From the NCBI RefSeq assembly GCF_000725495.1, contig NZ_JNZD01000031.1, positions 1 to 64,000 of the forward strand: a stretch of DNA of 64,000 bases, read 5' to 3'. The translations under genes and the position numbers were made by a program. The notes beneath the pieces were generated by a model. The model did not search any database. It had not been told where the DNA came from and saw only the letters and a program-made list of their open reading frames with translations. Below are positions 15,663 to 25,289 of the stretch, piece by piece (the first letter of the stretch is position 1; each line of letters opens with the position of its first letter). The DNA is from Streptomyces aureus. GTDB taxonomy: Bacteria > Actinomycetota > Actinomycetes > Streptomycetales > Streptomycetaceae.

Positions 15663-16448
15663 GTGATGGACAAGTTGATCAACGATCTCCGTGACGCGTA
15701 CGACGCGCAGTTGCGTGGTGTCACTCCGCCCGGCGGGAGCACCCGTGTCGAGACGGACGGTCCGCTGACGCGTGTCGTCGGCTGGCATCGTGGCTTCGTC
15801 ACGGGGCCGCGAGACCTCGGGGTGCGTGGGGAGGAACTCGACGAACTCATCGCGCGGCAGCGTGACTACTACGCGGACCGTGGCGAGGCCGTCGAGTGGA
15901 AGACCCGGGCCCACGATCTGCCCGGCGACCTCACCGACCGGCTCGTCGCGGCCGGTTTCGTCGCCGAGGACCCGGAGACCGTGCTCATCGGACGCTCCGC
16001 CGATCTCGCCGCCGACCCCGTCCTGCCCGAGGGGGTGACCCTTCGCCGTGTCACCTCCGGCGAGGACCTGCGGCGCATCGCCGCGATGGAGAGCACCGTC
16101 TGGGGCGAGGACTGGAGCTGGCTCGCCGACGACCTCATTGCCCGGGTCCAGAGCGCCCCGGAGAACATCGTGGTCCTCGTCGCCGAGGCCGGCGGGGAAG
16201 TCGTCTGCGCGGCCTGGCTGGTGTTCAAGGACGGCGTCGACTTCGCCGGGCTCTGGGGCGGTTCGACCCTGGAGGAGTGGCGCGGCCGGGGCATCTACCG
16301 GGCCATGGTCGCCCACAGGGCCCAGCTCGCCGCCGCCCGCGGCGTCCCCTACCTCTACGTCGATGCCTCGGCGGACAGCGCCCCGATCCTCGGCCGCCTC
16401 GGCCTGCACGCCGTCACCACGACGACTCCGTACGTCTGGTCGCCCTGA
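15663..16448 (+). CDS. GNAT family N-acetyltransferase
   Basis: A 261-residue protein with a GNAT domain in its second half. The acetyl-CoA loop is EEWRGRGIYRAMVAHRAQLA (about residues 203-222), followed by GVPYLYVDASADSAPILGRLGL, the classic C-terminal strand-helix. The first 110 residues form a variable substrate-binding region found in this actinobacterial subfamily. Acceptor unknown. GTG 15663 or the adjacent ATG 15666 may start translation. It converges with the delta-60 repeat gene over a hairpin. Confidence 0.8.
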   Translation: MMDKLINDLRDAYDAQLRGVTPPGGSTRVETDGPLTRVVGWHRGFVTGPRDLGVRGEELDELIARQRDYYADRGEAVEWKTRAHDLPGDLTDRLVAAGFVAEDPETVLIGRSADLAADPVLPEGVTLRRVTSGEDLRRIAAMESTVWGEDWSWLADDLIARVQSAPENIVVLVAEAGGEVVCAAWLVFKDGVDFAGLWGGSTLEEWRGRGIYRAMVAHRAQLAAARGVPYLYVDASADSAPILGRLGLHAVTTTTPYVWSP

Positions 16449-16505
16449 GGGCTGTCAGGGCGGGAGCCCGGACGTGTGACATGGTCCGAGGCGAACGGAC
16501 ACGGC

Positions 16506-16538
16506 ACCGGCCCCGCACGTCCTGCGTACGGGGCCGGT
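16506..16538. terminator. Bidirectional hairpin between GNAT and delta-60 genes
   Basis: Stem ACCGGCCCCG / CGGGGCCGGT (10 bp) in the 111-bp gap between convergent genes; it can serve both. Confidence 0.65.
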
Positions 16539-16559
16539 CTCGTCGGAATGCGGTCCGGA

Positions 16560-18593
16560 TCAGGGGCAGTTGAGGCGGGTGTCGCCCGTGTCGGTCGTGC
16601 AGGTGTCCGTGTTGGGGCCGCCGTCGGCGGTGTCGTTGCGGGAGACACCGTCGACGGTGTTGAGGTTGTCGCTGCCGACGTTGCCGAGCAGCGTGTCGTT
16701 GCCGGCACCCGCGTTGAGGGTGTCGTTGCCGGTTCCGCCGTCGATGCGGTCGTTGCCGTAGCCGCCGAGGACGGTGTCGTTGCCGGCGCCGGCGTTGACG
16801 GTGTCGTCGCCGCCGAGGGCGCAGATGACGTCGTTGCCGCTGGTGCCGGTGATGCTGTCGTTGCCGCTGGTACCGATGCGGGTGCAGCCGTGGGCGTTGT
16901 TGACCGTGGTGCCCGCCGTCGCGGTGTTGTTGCCGGTGTTCGGGTCGGTCTGGGTGGCGGTGGCCGTGGCCCGGTCGGTGAGGGTACCGGTGGCCCGCGG
17001 TTCGGCTGCGACCGTCACGGTGACGGCGGCGCCGGGCGCGAGGGTGCCGAGGGCGCAGCTCGCCGTTGTGGCGGTGGTGGTGCAGGTGCCGGAGGTCGCG
17101 GTCGCCGAGACGACGGAGGCGGCGACTCCGCTGAGGGTGTCGGACAGGGAGACATTGGTCGCTGCGGTCGTCGTGCTGGTGTTGGTCACCCGCACGGTGT
17201 ACGTGGCCCGGTCGCCGATGCTGACCGTGGCCGGACCGGACTTCGTCACCGACAGGTCCACCCCGGGCGGTGGCGGCGGGGAGCCGCCGCCCTCGAAGCG
17301 GGCCAGGGCGAAGTCGCCGTCGGGTCCGCCACCACCGGCCGCGACGATTTTCCCGTCCGGCTGGAGGGTCAGACCGCGCGCGGTGTCCGTGCCGCCGAAG
17401 TCCGCGGTCGCGAGGCCACCGGTGCCGAAGCCGGTGTCCTGGCTGCCGTCGGGGTTGTAGCGCAGGACGGCGAAGTCGCCACCGGGGCCGTTGGTCCCGG
17501 CGACGACGATCCGGCCGTCGGCCGGCTGGAGCGCCACGTCCGCCGCCCCGCCGCCCGGGGTGATCACCTTGCCGTTGCCGTCGAAGCTGGTGTCCAGGGC
17601 GCCGTTGGGAAGGTAGCGGGCCAGGGCGAAGCGGGCGCCGCTGCCGCCGGCGGCGACGATCTTCCCGTCGGGCTGGACCGCGAGTCCTTCCACGGAGTCG
17701 TAGTCGCCGAAGTCGGTGCGGACGATGCCGTCGCCGTCGAAGGTCGTGTCCACGCTGCCGTCGGTGTTGAAGCGCATCAGCGCGAAGTCGAAGGCGGTCG
17801 TGCCGACTTCGCCTCCGACGACGATCTTCCCGTCGGGTTGCAGTGCCAGCGCGCGGCCGTCACCGCCTTCCTGCAGGGTCTGCCCCGCCGGGTTGGCGGT
17901 CACCGACCCGTCGCCGCCGAACGTGGGGTCCGGGGTGCCGTCGCTCGTGAGGCGGAGCACCGCCATCCGGCCCCCGCTGTATCCGGCCGCGACGATCCTG
18001 CCGCTCGCGTCGACCGCCACGTCGCGGGCCTCGGTCGGCCCGTCGAAGTCGGCGAACACCCGGCCGTCGCCGCTGAAGGTGTTGTCCAGGGTCCCGTCGG
18101 GGTTGTAGCGGGCCACCACGAACCAGCAGCAGTCCTCGTACTCCCGCCAGCTGCTGCCCACGACGACGATCTTGCCGTCGGACTGAAGGGTGACGGCCTG
18201 GGCCTCGCTCCACTGGAGGCTCGAGCCGAGGTTGTTGACGGCGGTCGTGACCGTGCCGTCCCCGCCGAAGCCGGTGTCCGGGGTGCCGTCGGGGTTGTGC
18301 CGGGTCAGGGCGAAGTCGCTCTCGACCGCCCTGTCGTCGACGGACGCCCCGACGGAGACGATCTTCCCGTCGGGCTGCACCGCCACGTCGTTGGCGTGAT
18401 CGTCGTCGGCGATGCCCGTGAGCACCTTGCCGTCGCCGCTGAACGTGGTGTCCAGCCCGCCCGGGGCCGCGGCCGCGGTGCCGGGGAGGGTCAGGACCAG
18501 GGCGAGGACGGTCGCGGCGACGGTACCCGCCCGCGCGCCGACGGACCGGCGGCGTCTGCCCTGCCGGTCCGTTCGAACAAAGGGTGTGAACAT
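16560..18593 (-). CDS. Secreted delta-60 repeat protein with DUF11 and RTX calcium-binding repeats
   Basis: A 677-residue exported protein. A twin-Arg-like basic start (RQGRRRRSVGA) and hydrophobic core end at TAAAAPGG. About eight delta-60/SBBP-type repeats follow (pattern VQPDGKIVxxG, ALxRYxPDGTxDxxFxGDGxV), forming a predicted beta-propeller to about residue 440. Next is a DUF11 domain (VDLSVTKSGPATVSIGD... YTVRVTN) and finally RTX-like nonapeptide repeats (GGDDTVNAGAGNDTVLGGYG). The RTX part should bind calcium after export. No catalytic domain is present, so an adhesive or surface role is likely. Start ATG 18593 is the only reasonable one. Confidence 0.85.
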   Translation of the reverse strand: MFTPFVRTDRQGRRRRSVGARAGTVAATVLALVLTLPGTAAAAPGGLDTTFSGDGKVLTGIADDDHANDVAVQPDGKIVSVGASVDDRAVESDFALTRHNPDGTPDTGFGGDGTVTTAVNNLGSSLQWSEAQAVTLQSDGKIVVVGSSWREYEDCCWFVVARYNPDGTLDNTFSGDGRVFADFDGPTEARDVAVDASGRIVAAGYSGGRMAVLRLTSDGTPDPTFGGDGSVTANPAGQTLQEGGDGRALALQPDGKIVVGGEVGTTAFDFALMRFNTDGSVDTTFDGDGIVRTDFGDYDSVEGLAVQPDGKIVAAGGSGARFALARYLPNGALDTSFDGNGKVITPGGGAADVALQPADGRIVVAGTNGPGGDFAVLRYNPDGSQDTGFGTGGLATADFGGTDTARGLTLQPDGKIVAAGGGGPDGDFALARFEGGGSPPPPPGVDLSVTKSGPATVSIGDRATYTVRVTNTSTTTAATNVSLSDTLSGVAASVVSATATSGTCTTTATTASCALGTLAPGAAVTVTVAAEPRATGTLTDRATATATQTDPNTGNNTATAGTTVNNAHGCTRIGTSGNDSITGTSGNDVICALGGDDTVNAGAGNDTVLGGYGNDRIDGGTGNDTLNAGAGNDTLLGNVGSDNLNTVDGVSRNDTADGGPNTDTCTTDTGDTRLNCP

Positions 18594-18735
18594 GCGCGAC
18601 AGCCTCCCGGCGTCCGCACGCCCCGACGGCCACCACGAGGGGGGTTGCCCTTACCGGACGTACGATTCCATCCGCCCGGGTGAGCAGGGTCGATATGGCT
18701 TTCACATGGTCGACGCCGCTGGTCCGGCCGGGTCC

Positions 18736-19230
18736 CTAGCCCCAGGTCCGGCGGCACAGGTCGACGATGCCGGGGGCGGTGACCCCGTTCGCCCTGCGGC
18801 ACAGCTGACGCATCTGGCCCTGCCGGGGCTGCGGACGGACGCGCGGCGCCTGCGGACGTGGGCGATGACGCTGGGGACGCGCGTGGGTCCGCGACGCCTC
18901 ACGGTGCTGGGGAACGACTAGTGCGTGCGGCACCCGGCGCGTCGGCGGGATCACGCCCGGCGCGCGTCGTACCGGGCGCACCGGCCGGTGCCGGTGCGTC
19001 CTGGCGGCCTTGGGGCCGCGCCGGGGCGGCCGGTGCTCGGTTCGTACCAGAGCGGACCGGGACGACGGCTGCACCTGCGTCACGGGCGTCGGCGAAGCCG
19101 GGCCGTCGGCGGCGAGCGAGGCGCGTACACCAGGGCGGCCGTCGGCCGGCGGGGCATCGGGCGTCACGGTGGTGCAGCCCGTGATGCTCAGCAGGGCCAG
19201 GAGGAGAAGGGTCAGCGGGCGAGGAGGCAC
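18736..19230 (-). CDS. Small lipoprotein
   Basis: A 164-residue predicted lipoprotein starting at GTG 19230. The signal peptide PPRPLTLLLLALLSITGC ends in a lipobox (ITGC), and the mature protein begins CTTVTPDAPPADG. The middle is Arg/Pro/His-rich and apparently disordered. The C-terminus holds a pair of cysteines in RQLCRRANGVTAPGIVDLCRRTWG, a short conserved-looking motif seen at the end of many small Streptomyces lipoproteins. Function unknown. The frame is open much further upstream (to 19812), but that part has no signal-like or domain-like sequence and is ignored. Confidence 0.6.
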   Translation of the reverse strand: MPPRPLTLLLLALLSITGCTTVTPDAPPADGRPGVRASLAADGPASPTPVTQVQPSSRSALVRTEHRPPRRGPKAARTHRHRPVRPVRRAPGVIPPTRRVPHALVVPQHREASRTHARPQRHRPRPQAPRVRPQPRQGQMRQLCRRANGVTAPGIVDLCRRTWG

Positions 19231-19938
19231 CGGCCCACTGTGCTCCACCGTCCCCGGGAGCCGAGGGGCGCCACGCGGTGGCTCACCACAAGGCGGGACG
19301 GTGCCCCGGAGGTTGACGAACGTCGTTCGCGGGCGGGCTCGCGGCGGCTGCGGGTCGGTGTGCCGGTCCGCCGTACGCCCTTCGGGCAGCGGGCGCCTGC
19401 CGGATGCGGCGGCCCCGGGGACCACGGCCGACTCGGCCCTGCTTCCTGTGGCAACGGGAGTTCCGTACTGCCTGATTCCAGCCGACCGTGACGGCGCCTT
19501 GACCGGCGCCCGGTTTGCGGACCGGCACCCCCGTGCACGCCGGTCAGGTCGACCGCCCGCTCCCCCACGGCATGGACGGACACCGCTCCAAGAGGGTCGG
19601 CGCGATGGCGATGAACCGATGCGGCCGTTTTGACGTCCCGACAGCCGGCGGCCCGGGCCGCCGGACGGGTGCACAGAACGGGCACAGGGCGATGCGGAAG
19701 GCATCATCCCTACCCACTCCCAAGGCCCCGAAACAGCCCCGAGCGCTTTTCGGAACGCGGGATCATGGCGGCCTTTCGGCGTGTCCTCGGCAACAGACCT
19801 CACGTGAAGCAAGTCACGGCTGCGTGCTGTGCCGAAGAGCCTGTTCCACCATGTAAGTTCCTGCGTCCAAGGGGCGTGGACTCCCCCTGATCACCCATTC
19901 CCGCCTGCACCTCCGCGCCCTCTGAGGGAGACATCGCC
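19231..19938. other. 708-bp region without a supported gene
   Basis: Six-frame reading gives only low-complexity Arg/Pro/Gly translations with no start-site support. The right end, from about 19780, is the likely promoter region of pntAB and is slightly richer in A+T. No RNA gene or repeat was recognised. Confidence 0.5.
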
Positions 19939-21498
19939 ATGCCCGCACAAGAATCGGCCCAGCATCCGCCCCAGCGCATCGGAGTGGTGGCCGAGTCCAC
20001 TCCGGGCGAGACACGTGTCGCGGCTACGCCCGCCACGGTGCGCCAGTTGGTCGGGCTGGGCTACGAGGTCGTCGTCGAGTCGGAGGCCGGCACGGCGTCG
20101 GGCTTCACGGACGAGGCCTACACCGGGGCGGGCGCACGGATCGGGGACGCCTGGGGCGCCGACGTCCTGCTGAAGGTCAACTCCCCCTCGTCGGGCGAAA
20201 TCGCGCGCGTGCCCGACGGAGCGACCCTGGTCGGTCTGATCAGCCCCGCCCAGCGGGCGGACCTCCTCGCCGAGCTCGCGAGCCGCCCCATCACCGTACT
20301 GGCCCTGGACGCGGTACCGCGCATCTCGCGCGCTCAATCGATGGACGTACTCAGCTCCATGGCCAACATCGCCGGATACCGGGCGGTGATCGAGGCGGCG
20401 CACGTGTTCGGGCGCTTCTTCACCGGCCAGGTGACGGCCGCGGGCAAGGTCCCACCGGCGAAGGTGCTGGTGGCCGGTGCCGGTGTGGCCGGGCTGGCCG
20501 CCATCGGTGCCGCATCCAGTCTCGGCGCGATCGTCCGGGCGACCGATCCTCGGCCGGAAGTCGCCGACCAGGTGCGGTCGTTGGGCGGTGAGTACCTCCC
20601 GGTGAACGTCGCACAGGAGGAGAGCACCGACGGTTACGCGAAGGCGACCTCCGCCGACTACGACCGGGCCGCGGCCGAGCTGTACCACGATCAGGCCAAG
20701 GACGTGGACATCGTCGTCACGACCGCGCTGATCCCGGGCCGCCCGGCCCCGCGTCTGCTCACGGCGGAGGACGTGGCGGCGATGAAGGCGGGCAGCGTCA
20801 TCGTCGACATGGCCGCCTCCCAGGGCGGCAACGTGGCGGGGACCGTCGCGGGCCGGACCGTGGTCACCGACAACGACGTGACCATCATCGGCTACACGGA
20901 TCTCGCGTCCCGGCTGCCCACCCAGGCGTCCCAGCTGTTCGGCACGAACCTGGTGAACCTGCTCAAGCTGCTGACGCCGGGCAAGGACGGCCGGCTGGTC
21001 ATCGACTTCGACGACGTCGTCCAGCGCGCGGTGACGGTGGTGCGCGAGGGAGAGGTCACCTGGCCGCCGCCGCCCGTTGCCGTCTCGGCCGCGCCCGCCC
21101 AGCCCGCTCCCGCGGCCACGGCACAGGCCGCGCAGCCCAAGGAGTCGCGGCTCACCCCGGCGGCCCGGTTCGCCCTGATCGGCGCCGGCATGCTGGCGAT
21201 GTTCGGCCTGGTCGCGTTCGCCCCGGCGCAACTCGCCGCGAACTTCACGGTGTTCACCCTGGCGGTGGTGATCGGCTACTACGTGATCGGCAAGGTCCAC
21301 CACGCGCTGCACACGCCGCTGATGTCCGTCACCAACGCGATCTCCGGGATCGTGGTGATAGGAGCGCTGCTGCAGATCGGGCACGAGAGCGCGGTCGTCA
21401 CCACGCTGTCCTTCGTGGCGATCCTGCTGACGAGCGTGAACATTTTCGGCGGCTTCGCCGTCACCCGCCGCATGCTGTCCATGTTCTCGAAGGGCTGA
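19939..21498 (+). CDS. pntA: NAD(P) transhydrogenase subunit alpha
   Basis: A 519-residue Re/Si-specific transhydrogenase alpha subunit that, with PntB, couples hydride transfer between NADH and NADP+ to proton entry. The N-terminal alanine-dehydrogenase/PNT domain starts GVVAESTPGETRVAATP. The NAD(H)-binding Rossmann segment VLVAGAGVAGLAAIGAASS is near residue 177. RxxxTxxDxxP-like and AMKAGSVIVDMAASQGGN stretches are typical. Three to four C-terminal membrane helices (about 407-500) complete the subunit, giving the same domain order and length as the Escherichia coli PntA (about 510). ATG 19939 has GAGGGAG upstream. pntB follows after 6 nt. Confidence 0.95.
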   Translation: MPAQESAQHPPQRIGVVAESTPGETRVAATPATVRQLVGLGYEVVVESEAGTASGFTDEAYTGAGARIGDAWGADVLLKVNSPSSGEIARVPDGATLVGLISPAQRADLLAELASRPITVLALDAVPRISRAQSMDVLSSMANIAGYRAVIEAAHVFGRFFTGQVTAAGKVPPAKVLVAGAGVAGLAAIGAASSLGAIVRATDPRPEVADQVRSLGGEYLPVNVAQEESTDGYAKATSADYDRAAAELYHDQAKDVDIVVTTALIPGRPAPRLLTAEDVAAMKAGSVIVDMAASQGGNVAGTVAGRTVVTDNDVTIIGYTDLASRLPTQASQLFGTNLVNLLKLLTPGKDGRLVIDFDDVVQRAVTVVREGEVTWPPPPVAVSAAPAQPAPAATAQAAQPKESRLTPAARFALIGAGMLAMFGLVAFAPAQLAANFTVFTLAVVIGYYVIGKVHHALHTPLMSVTNAISGIVVIGALLQIGHESAVVTTLSFVAILLTSVNIFGGFAVTRRMLSMFSKG

Positions 21499-21504
21499 GC
21501 CGCA

Positions 21505-22959
21505 ATGACTACCACTACAGCGTCCCACGCTGCGGACCTGGTCGCCGCCCTCCTGTTCATCCTCAGTCTGGCGGGACTGTCCCAGCACCGCACCTCCCGT
21601 GCCGGTGTCGTGTACGGCATCGCCGGCATGACCCTCGCCCTGGTCGCCACCGTCGTCCTCGCGGCGCAGAGCATCACCGCGGGCGCGGTCACCCTCATCC
21701 TCGTCGCGATGGCACTGGGCGCCGCGATCGGCATCTGGCGGGCGCGGCAGGTCGAGATGACCCAGATGCCCGAGCTGATCGCCGTGCTGCACAGCTTCGT
21801 CGGCCTCGCCGCGGTGCTGGTCGGCTGGAACAGCTACCTGGAGGTCGAGGCGCACGGCGCCGCGCAGAAGCACGTCACCTCCGACCTGCTGGGGATCCAC
21901 CACGCCGAGGTGTTCATCGGCATCTTCATCGGCGCGGTCACCTTCACCGGCTCGATCGTCGCGTTCCTCAAGCTGTCGGCTCGCATCAAGTCCCAGCCAC
22001 TGGTCCTGCCGGGCAAGAACGCGCTCAACGTGGCGGCGCTCGCGGCGTTCGTGGCGCTGACGGTCTGGTTCACCATCAGCCCGAACCTCGGTCTGATGAT
22101 CGCCGTGACGGTCCTCGCGCTCGTGCTGGGCTGGCACCTCGTCGCCTCGATCGGCGGCGGTGACATGCCGGTCGTCGTCTCCATGCTCAACAGCTACTCG
22201 GGCTGGGCCGCCGCGGCCGCGGGATTCCTGCTCGACAACAACCTGCTGATCGTCACCGGCGCGCTGGTCGGATCCTCGGGTGCCTACCTGTCGTACATCA
22301 TGTGCAAGGCGATGAACCGGTCCTTCATCTCGGTCATCGCGGGCGGATTCGGCATCGAGGCCCCCACGAGCGGCGGCGAGGAGCAGGGCGAGCACCGCGA
22401 GGTCCAGGCCCAGGAGGTGGCCGAGCTGCTGACGCAGGCCCGGTCCGTCGTCATCACCCCCGGCTACGGCATGGCCGTGGCCCAGGCGCAGCACCCGGTC
22501 GCCGAGCTCACCCGCCGGCTGCGGGAGCGCGGTGTGGAGGTTCGCTTCGGCGTCCACCCCGTGGCGGGCCGTCTGCCCGGGCACATGAACGTGCTGCTGG
22601 CCGAGGCCAAGGTGCCGTACGACATCGTCCTGGAGATGGACGAGATCAACGACGACCTCGCCGACACCTCCGTCGTCCTGGTCATCGGCGCCAACGACAC
22701 CGTCAACCCGGCGGCGGAGGAGGACCCCACCAGCCCGATCGCGGGCATGCCGGTGCTGCGGGTGTGGGAGGCGGAGCAGGTCGTCGTCTTCAAGCGCTCC
22801 ATGGCCTCCGGTTACGCGGGCGTGCAGAACCCGCTGTTCTTCCGGGAGAACAGCGGCATGCTCTTCGGCGACGCCAAGCAGAGCGTCGAGGACATCCTGC
22901 GCGCGCTGCCCGCCGACCCGCGGGCCCAGGCCCCGAGCGAGGCGGCCCTGGCGCGCTGA
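21505..22959 (+). CDS. pntB: NAD(P) transhydrogenase subunit beta
   Basis: A 484-residue beta subunit. Eight or nine membrane helices fill roughly residues 8-270, including [15 protein letters not shown]. The soluble NADP(H)-binding domain follows: [38 protein letters not shown] and [14 protein letters not shown] are all hallmark PntB stretches. It ends with the [18 protein letters not shown] substrate loop. It is six nt after pntA and certainly co-transcribed. A strong terminator with a T-run lies 45 nt downstream. The pair supplies NADPH, for example for biosynthesis or redox defence. Confidence 0.95.
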   Translation: MTTTTASHAADLVAALLFILSLAGLSQHRTSRAGVVYGIAGMTLALVATVVLAAQSITAGAVTLILVAMALGAAIGIWRARQVEMTQMPELIAVLHSFVGLAAVLVGWNSYLEVEAHGAAQKHVTSDLLGIHHAEVFIGIFIGAVTFTGSIVAFLKLSARIKSQPLVLPGKNALNVAALAAFVALTVWFTISPNLGLMIAVTVLALVLGWHLVASIGGGDMPVVVSMLNSYSGWAAAAAGFLLDNNLLIVTGALVGSSGAYLSYIMCKAMNRSFISVIAGGFGIEAPTSGGEEQGEHREVQAQEVAELLTQARSVVITPGYGMAVAQAQHPVAELTRRLRERGVEVRFGVHPVAGRLPGHMNVLLAEAKVPYDIVLEMDEINDDLADTSVVLVIGANDTVNPAAEEDPTSPIAGMPVLRVWEAEQVVVFKRSMASGYAGVQNPLFFRENSGMLFGDAKQSVEDILRALPADPRAQAPSEAALAR

Positions 22960-23003
22960 GCCCTGCGGGGGCACAACGCTCCCGCCCGGCCCGACCGGTC
23001 ACG

Positions 23004-23066
23004 GCAACGGCCCACCGGCTGTCCGTCCCCCACGGGGGGCGGCAGCCGGTGGGCCGTTGCTTTTGT
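23004..23066 (+). terminator. Intrinsic terminator of pntAB
   Basis: 18-bp arms GCAACGGCCCACCGGCTG (23004-23021) and its near-perfect complement (23043-23060) are followed by TTTTGTGT. The T-run is unusual here and makes this the clearest intrinsic terminator of the window. Confidence 0.85.
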
Positions 23067-23146
23067 GTGAGGGCACCCGCTCCCCTGGTCGCGTCGATCC
23101 GCGAGCGGAACAGACGCGTTGTGGAGCTCACCCGGTCGGCACGGCG

Positions 23147-24403
23147 TCAGTGGCCGACGGGTTCCGGCTCGTTGCGGAGGGTGTGGCCGGATCCGGTGCG
23201 CAGGACACCGGCGGCCGCGGCGGTCGTGACGCACAGGAGGGTCAGCAGGACGAAGGCGTGGTCGAGGGCGACGAGGTGGGTCAGCCAGCCGATGAGGGCG
23301 GGCCCGGCGAGCATGCCCACGTAGCCGAGTCCGGCGACGCGGGAGACGTTGGCGCCCGCGGCGGCGGGGTCGGCGTGGCCGGCCGCGCTGAACAGCTGCG
23401 GGACCGTGCCGGACAGGCCGAGGCCGAACAGGGCCCATCCGGTGAACGCGGCCCACATCCAGGGGCAGAGCGCCACGAGCGTGATGCCGACGGCGGCCAG
23501 GGCCGCGCCGTGGCGCAGGACCGCGAAGGAACCGTAGCGGGCGACGATGCGGTCGGCGAGGAGCCGGCCGATGGTCATGGCGGCGGCGAACGTTCCGTAG
23601 GCGAAGGCGGCCGTACCGGCGGGAGCGCCGAGGACGTCCTTGAGGTGCAGCGCGCTCCAGTCGTTGGCGGCGCCCTCGCACAGCATGACCATGAAGGCCA
23701 GGGCGGCGAGGAGCCAGACGCGTCCCCCGCCCGTACCGCGGGGCGCGGCGGCCGCCGGTGACCCGCTCTCCGCCTCGGGGCCGGGGTCCGCGCCGGTGTC
23801 GGTGGTACGTGCGTCCGCACCCGCCTCGGCGGGGTCGGCCGCGGGGCCCTCGGGCAGCAGGGCCCGTACGGTCGCCAGGGCGATCACGATGCCGACGGCC
23901 CCGATGACGGCCATGCTCGTGACCGGCGTCAGACCGGCGCTCGCGGCGGCCGCTCCGAGGAGCGCGGCGAGGACGCCGCCGACGGAGAAGGTGGCGTGGA
24001 AGCCCGACATGACGGGCCGGCCGTAGGCCTTCTCCACGTGGACGGCGTGGGCGTTCATGCTCACGTCCAGGGAGCCGTTGCAGAACCCGAAGACGAGCAG
24101 GGCGCCCGCCAGTGTCCAGGGGTCGTCGGCCAGGCCGGGCAGGATGAGGGACGCTCCGCACAGCACTCCGCTGACGGGCACGACGATCCGGGCGCCGAAC
24201 CGGTCGGCCAGGGGACCTGCCACCTGCATCCCGGCGAAGGCGCCGAGGCCGAGCAGGACCAGCAGACCGCCCAGGGTCGCGTGGCTGACGCCCACGCGTT
24301 CCTCGGCGGCCGGAATGTGCACCACCCAGGCGCCCATCAGGGTGCCGCAGAGGACGAAGTAGACATAGGTGGCCACACGGGCTGCCCGAAGCGAACGTTC
24401 CAT
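23147..24403 (-). CDS. MFS transporter
   Basis: A 418-residue major facilitator with 12 predicted helices and a hydrophilic central loop rich in Asp/Glu/Pro/Ala (about residues 205-245). The cytoplasmic A-like motif GPLADRFGARIV follows helix 2. The overall shape resembles YbjJ-type sugar/drug MFS proteins (FCNGSLDVSMNAHAVHVE after helix 4, ANDWSALHLKD after helix 7). It diverges from a DeoR-type repressor; the shared 90-bp region carries nested inverted repeats that probably control it. By context the substrate is likely a sugar or sugar derivative. ATG 24403 is chosen because the start of helix 1 (RVATYVYFVLCG) follows directly. Confidence 0.85.
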   Translation of the reverse strand: MERSLRAARVATYVYFVLCGTLMGAWVVHIPAAEERVGVSHATLGGLLVLLGLGAFAGMQVAGPLADRFGARIVVPVSGVLCGASLILPGLADDPWTLAGALLVFGFCNGSLDVSMNAHAVHVEKAYGRPVMSGFHATFSVGGVLAALLGAAAASAGLTPVTSMAVIGAVGIVIALATVRALLPEGPAADPAEAGADARTTDTGADPGPEAESGSPAAAAPRGTGGGRVWLLAALAFMVMLCEGAANDWSALHLKDVLGAPAGTAAFAYGTFAAAMTIGRLLADRIVARYGSFAVLRHGAALAAVGITLVALCPWMWAAFTGWALFGLGLSGTVPQLFSAAGHADPAAAGANVSRVAGLGYVGMLAGPALIGWLTHLVALDHAFVLLTLLCVTTAAAAGVLRTGSGHTLRNEPEPVGH

Positions 24404-24411
24404 GCCGCTCA

Positions 24412-24474
24412 CCGTAACGAACGTTTTGGATGTGCGAAAGCTCGAGAATTGAACACATTGTGCGTTCGTTACGG
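24412..24474. promoter_or_regulatory. Outer 12-bp inverted repeat CCGTAACGAACG / CGTTCGTTACGG
   Basis: Perfect 12-bp arms at 24412-24423 and 24463-24474, 39 bp apart, in the MFS/DeoR divergent promoter. Arms spaced by whole helical turns suit repressor looping by a DeoR-family oligomer. A CTCGAG palindrome lies at the centre. Confidence 0.7.
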
Positions 24475-24487
24475 GATGGTGTTCAAT
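24448..24487. promoter_or_regulatory. Inner 9-bp inverted repeat ATTGAACAC / GTGTTCAAT
   Basis: Perfect 9-bp arms at 24448-24456 and 24479-24487, interleaved with the outer repeat; the right arm ends 6 nt before the DeoR gene's ATG. Candidate autoregulatory site. Confidence 0.6.
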
Positions 24488-24493
24488 CCCGGT

Positions 24494-25255
24494 ATGAGCA
24501 ACGCAGACCGGCACGGGCTGATCGCGAAGGCAGTCAGGGACTCCGGCGGCGCCACGGTACAGGAGCTCGCGGAGCTGACCGGCGCCTCGGAGATGACCAT
24601 CCGGCGCGACCTCGACACCCTGGCCGCGCAGGGCGTGCTCGAACGGGTGCGGGGCGGGGCGCGCACCCTGCTGCTCAGGGGCGAGGAGCCCCCGTTCGCC
24701 CTGCGCACCAACGAGTCCGTCGACGCGAAGCGCCGGATCGCCGCCGAGGTCTGCGCGCTCGTCGCCGACGGCGAGAGCGTCCTGCTGGACAGCGGCACCA
24801 CGTGTCTGGAGGTCGCCCGCCTGCTGCGCGAGCGGCCCGTCACCGTCATGCCGCTGTCCTTGCAGGCCATCCATCTGCTCGGCGAGACACCCGGCACGGC
24901 CACGCTGGTGGTGCCCGGCGGACAGCCCCGCGCCGCCGAGGGGGCGCTCACCGGCCCGCTGACCCTCGCCTCCCTGGCGGCCCTGCGGTTCGACACCGCC
25001 GTCATGGGCTGCTGCGGGCTGAGCGCGGCCGACGGCCTGACCGCCTACGACCTCGACGACGCCGCGGTGAAGAAGGCGGCCATCGCCTCGGCGCGCCGTG
25101 TCGTCCTGGCCACGGACGGCAGCAAGCTCGGCCACTCCGCCTTCGCCCGCGTCTGTCCCTCCACGGCCCTGCACACCCTGGTCACCGACGCGGGGGCCCC
25201 CGCCGACGAGGTGGCGGCACTGGAGAGCGGCGGCACGATCGTCAAGACCGTTTGA
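24494..25255 (+). CDS. DeoR/GlpR family transcriptional regulator
   Basis: A 253-residue DeoR-type repressor. The N-terminal winged helix is RHGLIAKAVRDSGGATVQEL followed by SEMTIRRDLDTLAAQGVLERVRGGA, the textbook DeoR signature. The C-terminal sugar-phosphate sensor domain has VLLDSGTTCLEVARLL and DxxVMGCCGLS, AVKKAAIASARRVVLATDGSKL. It should repress the divergent MFS gene and itself until a phosphorylated sugar binds. The start ATG 24494 lies next to the inner operator arm, consistent with autoregulation. Confidence 0.9.
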   Translation: MSNADRHGLIAKAVRDSGGATVQELAELTGASEMTIRRDLDTLAAQGVLERVRGGARTLLLRGEEPPFALRTNESVDAKRRIAAEVCALVADGESVLLDSGTTCLEVARLLRERPVTVMPLSLQAIHLLGETPGTATLVVPGGQPRAAEGALTGPLTLASLAALRFDTAVMGCCGLSAADGLTAYDLDDAAVKKAAIASARRVVLATDGSKLGHSAFARVCPSTALHTLVTDAGAPADEVAALESGGTIVKTV

Positions 25256-25289
25256 CGATCCGGCCTCGCGGGGCCCGTCCGGCCCCCGG

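Noticed and set aside
19231..19812. N-terminal extension of the small lipoprotein
   Set aside because: The extension is low complexity and the lipoprotein signal begins at GTG 19230.
19891..22974. Minus-strand open frame of over 1000 codons
   Set aside because: Shadow of pntAB; composition is abnormal and no motif is present.
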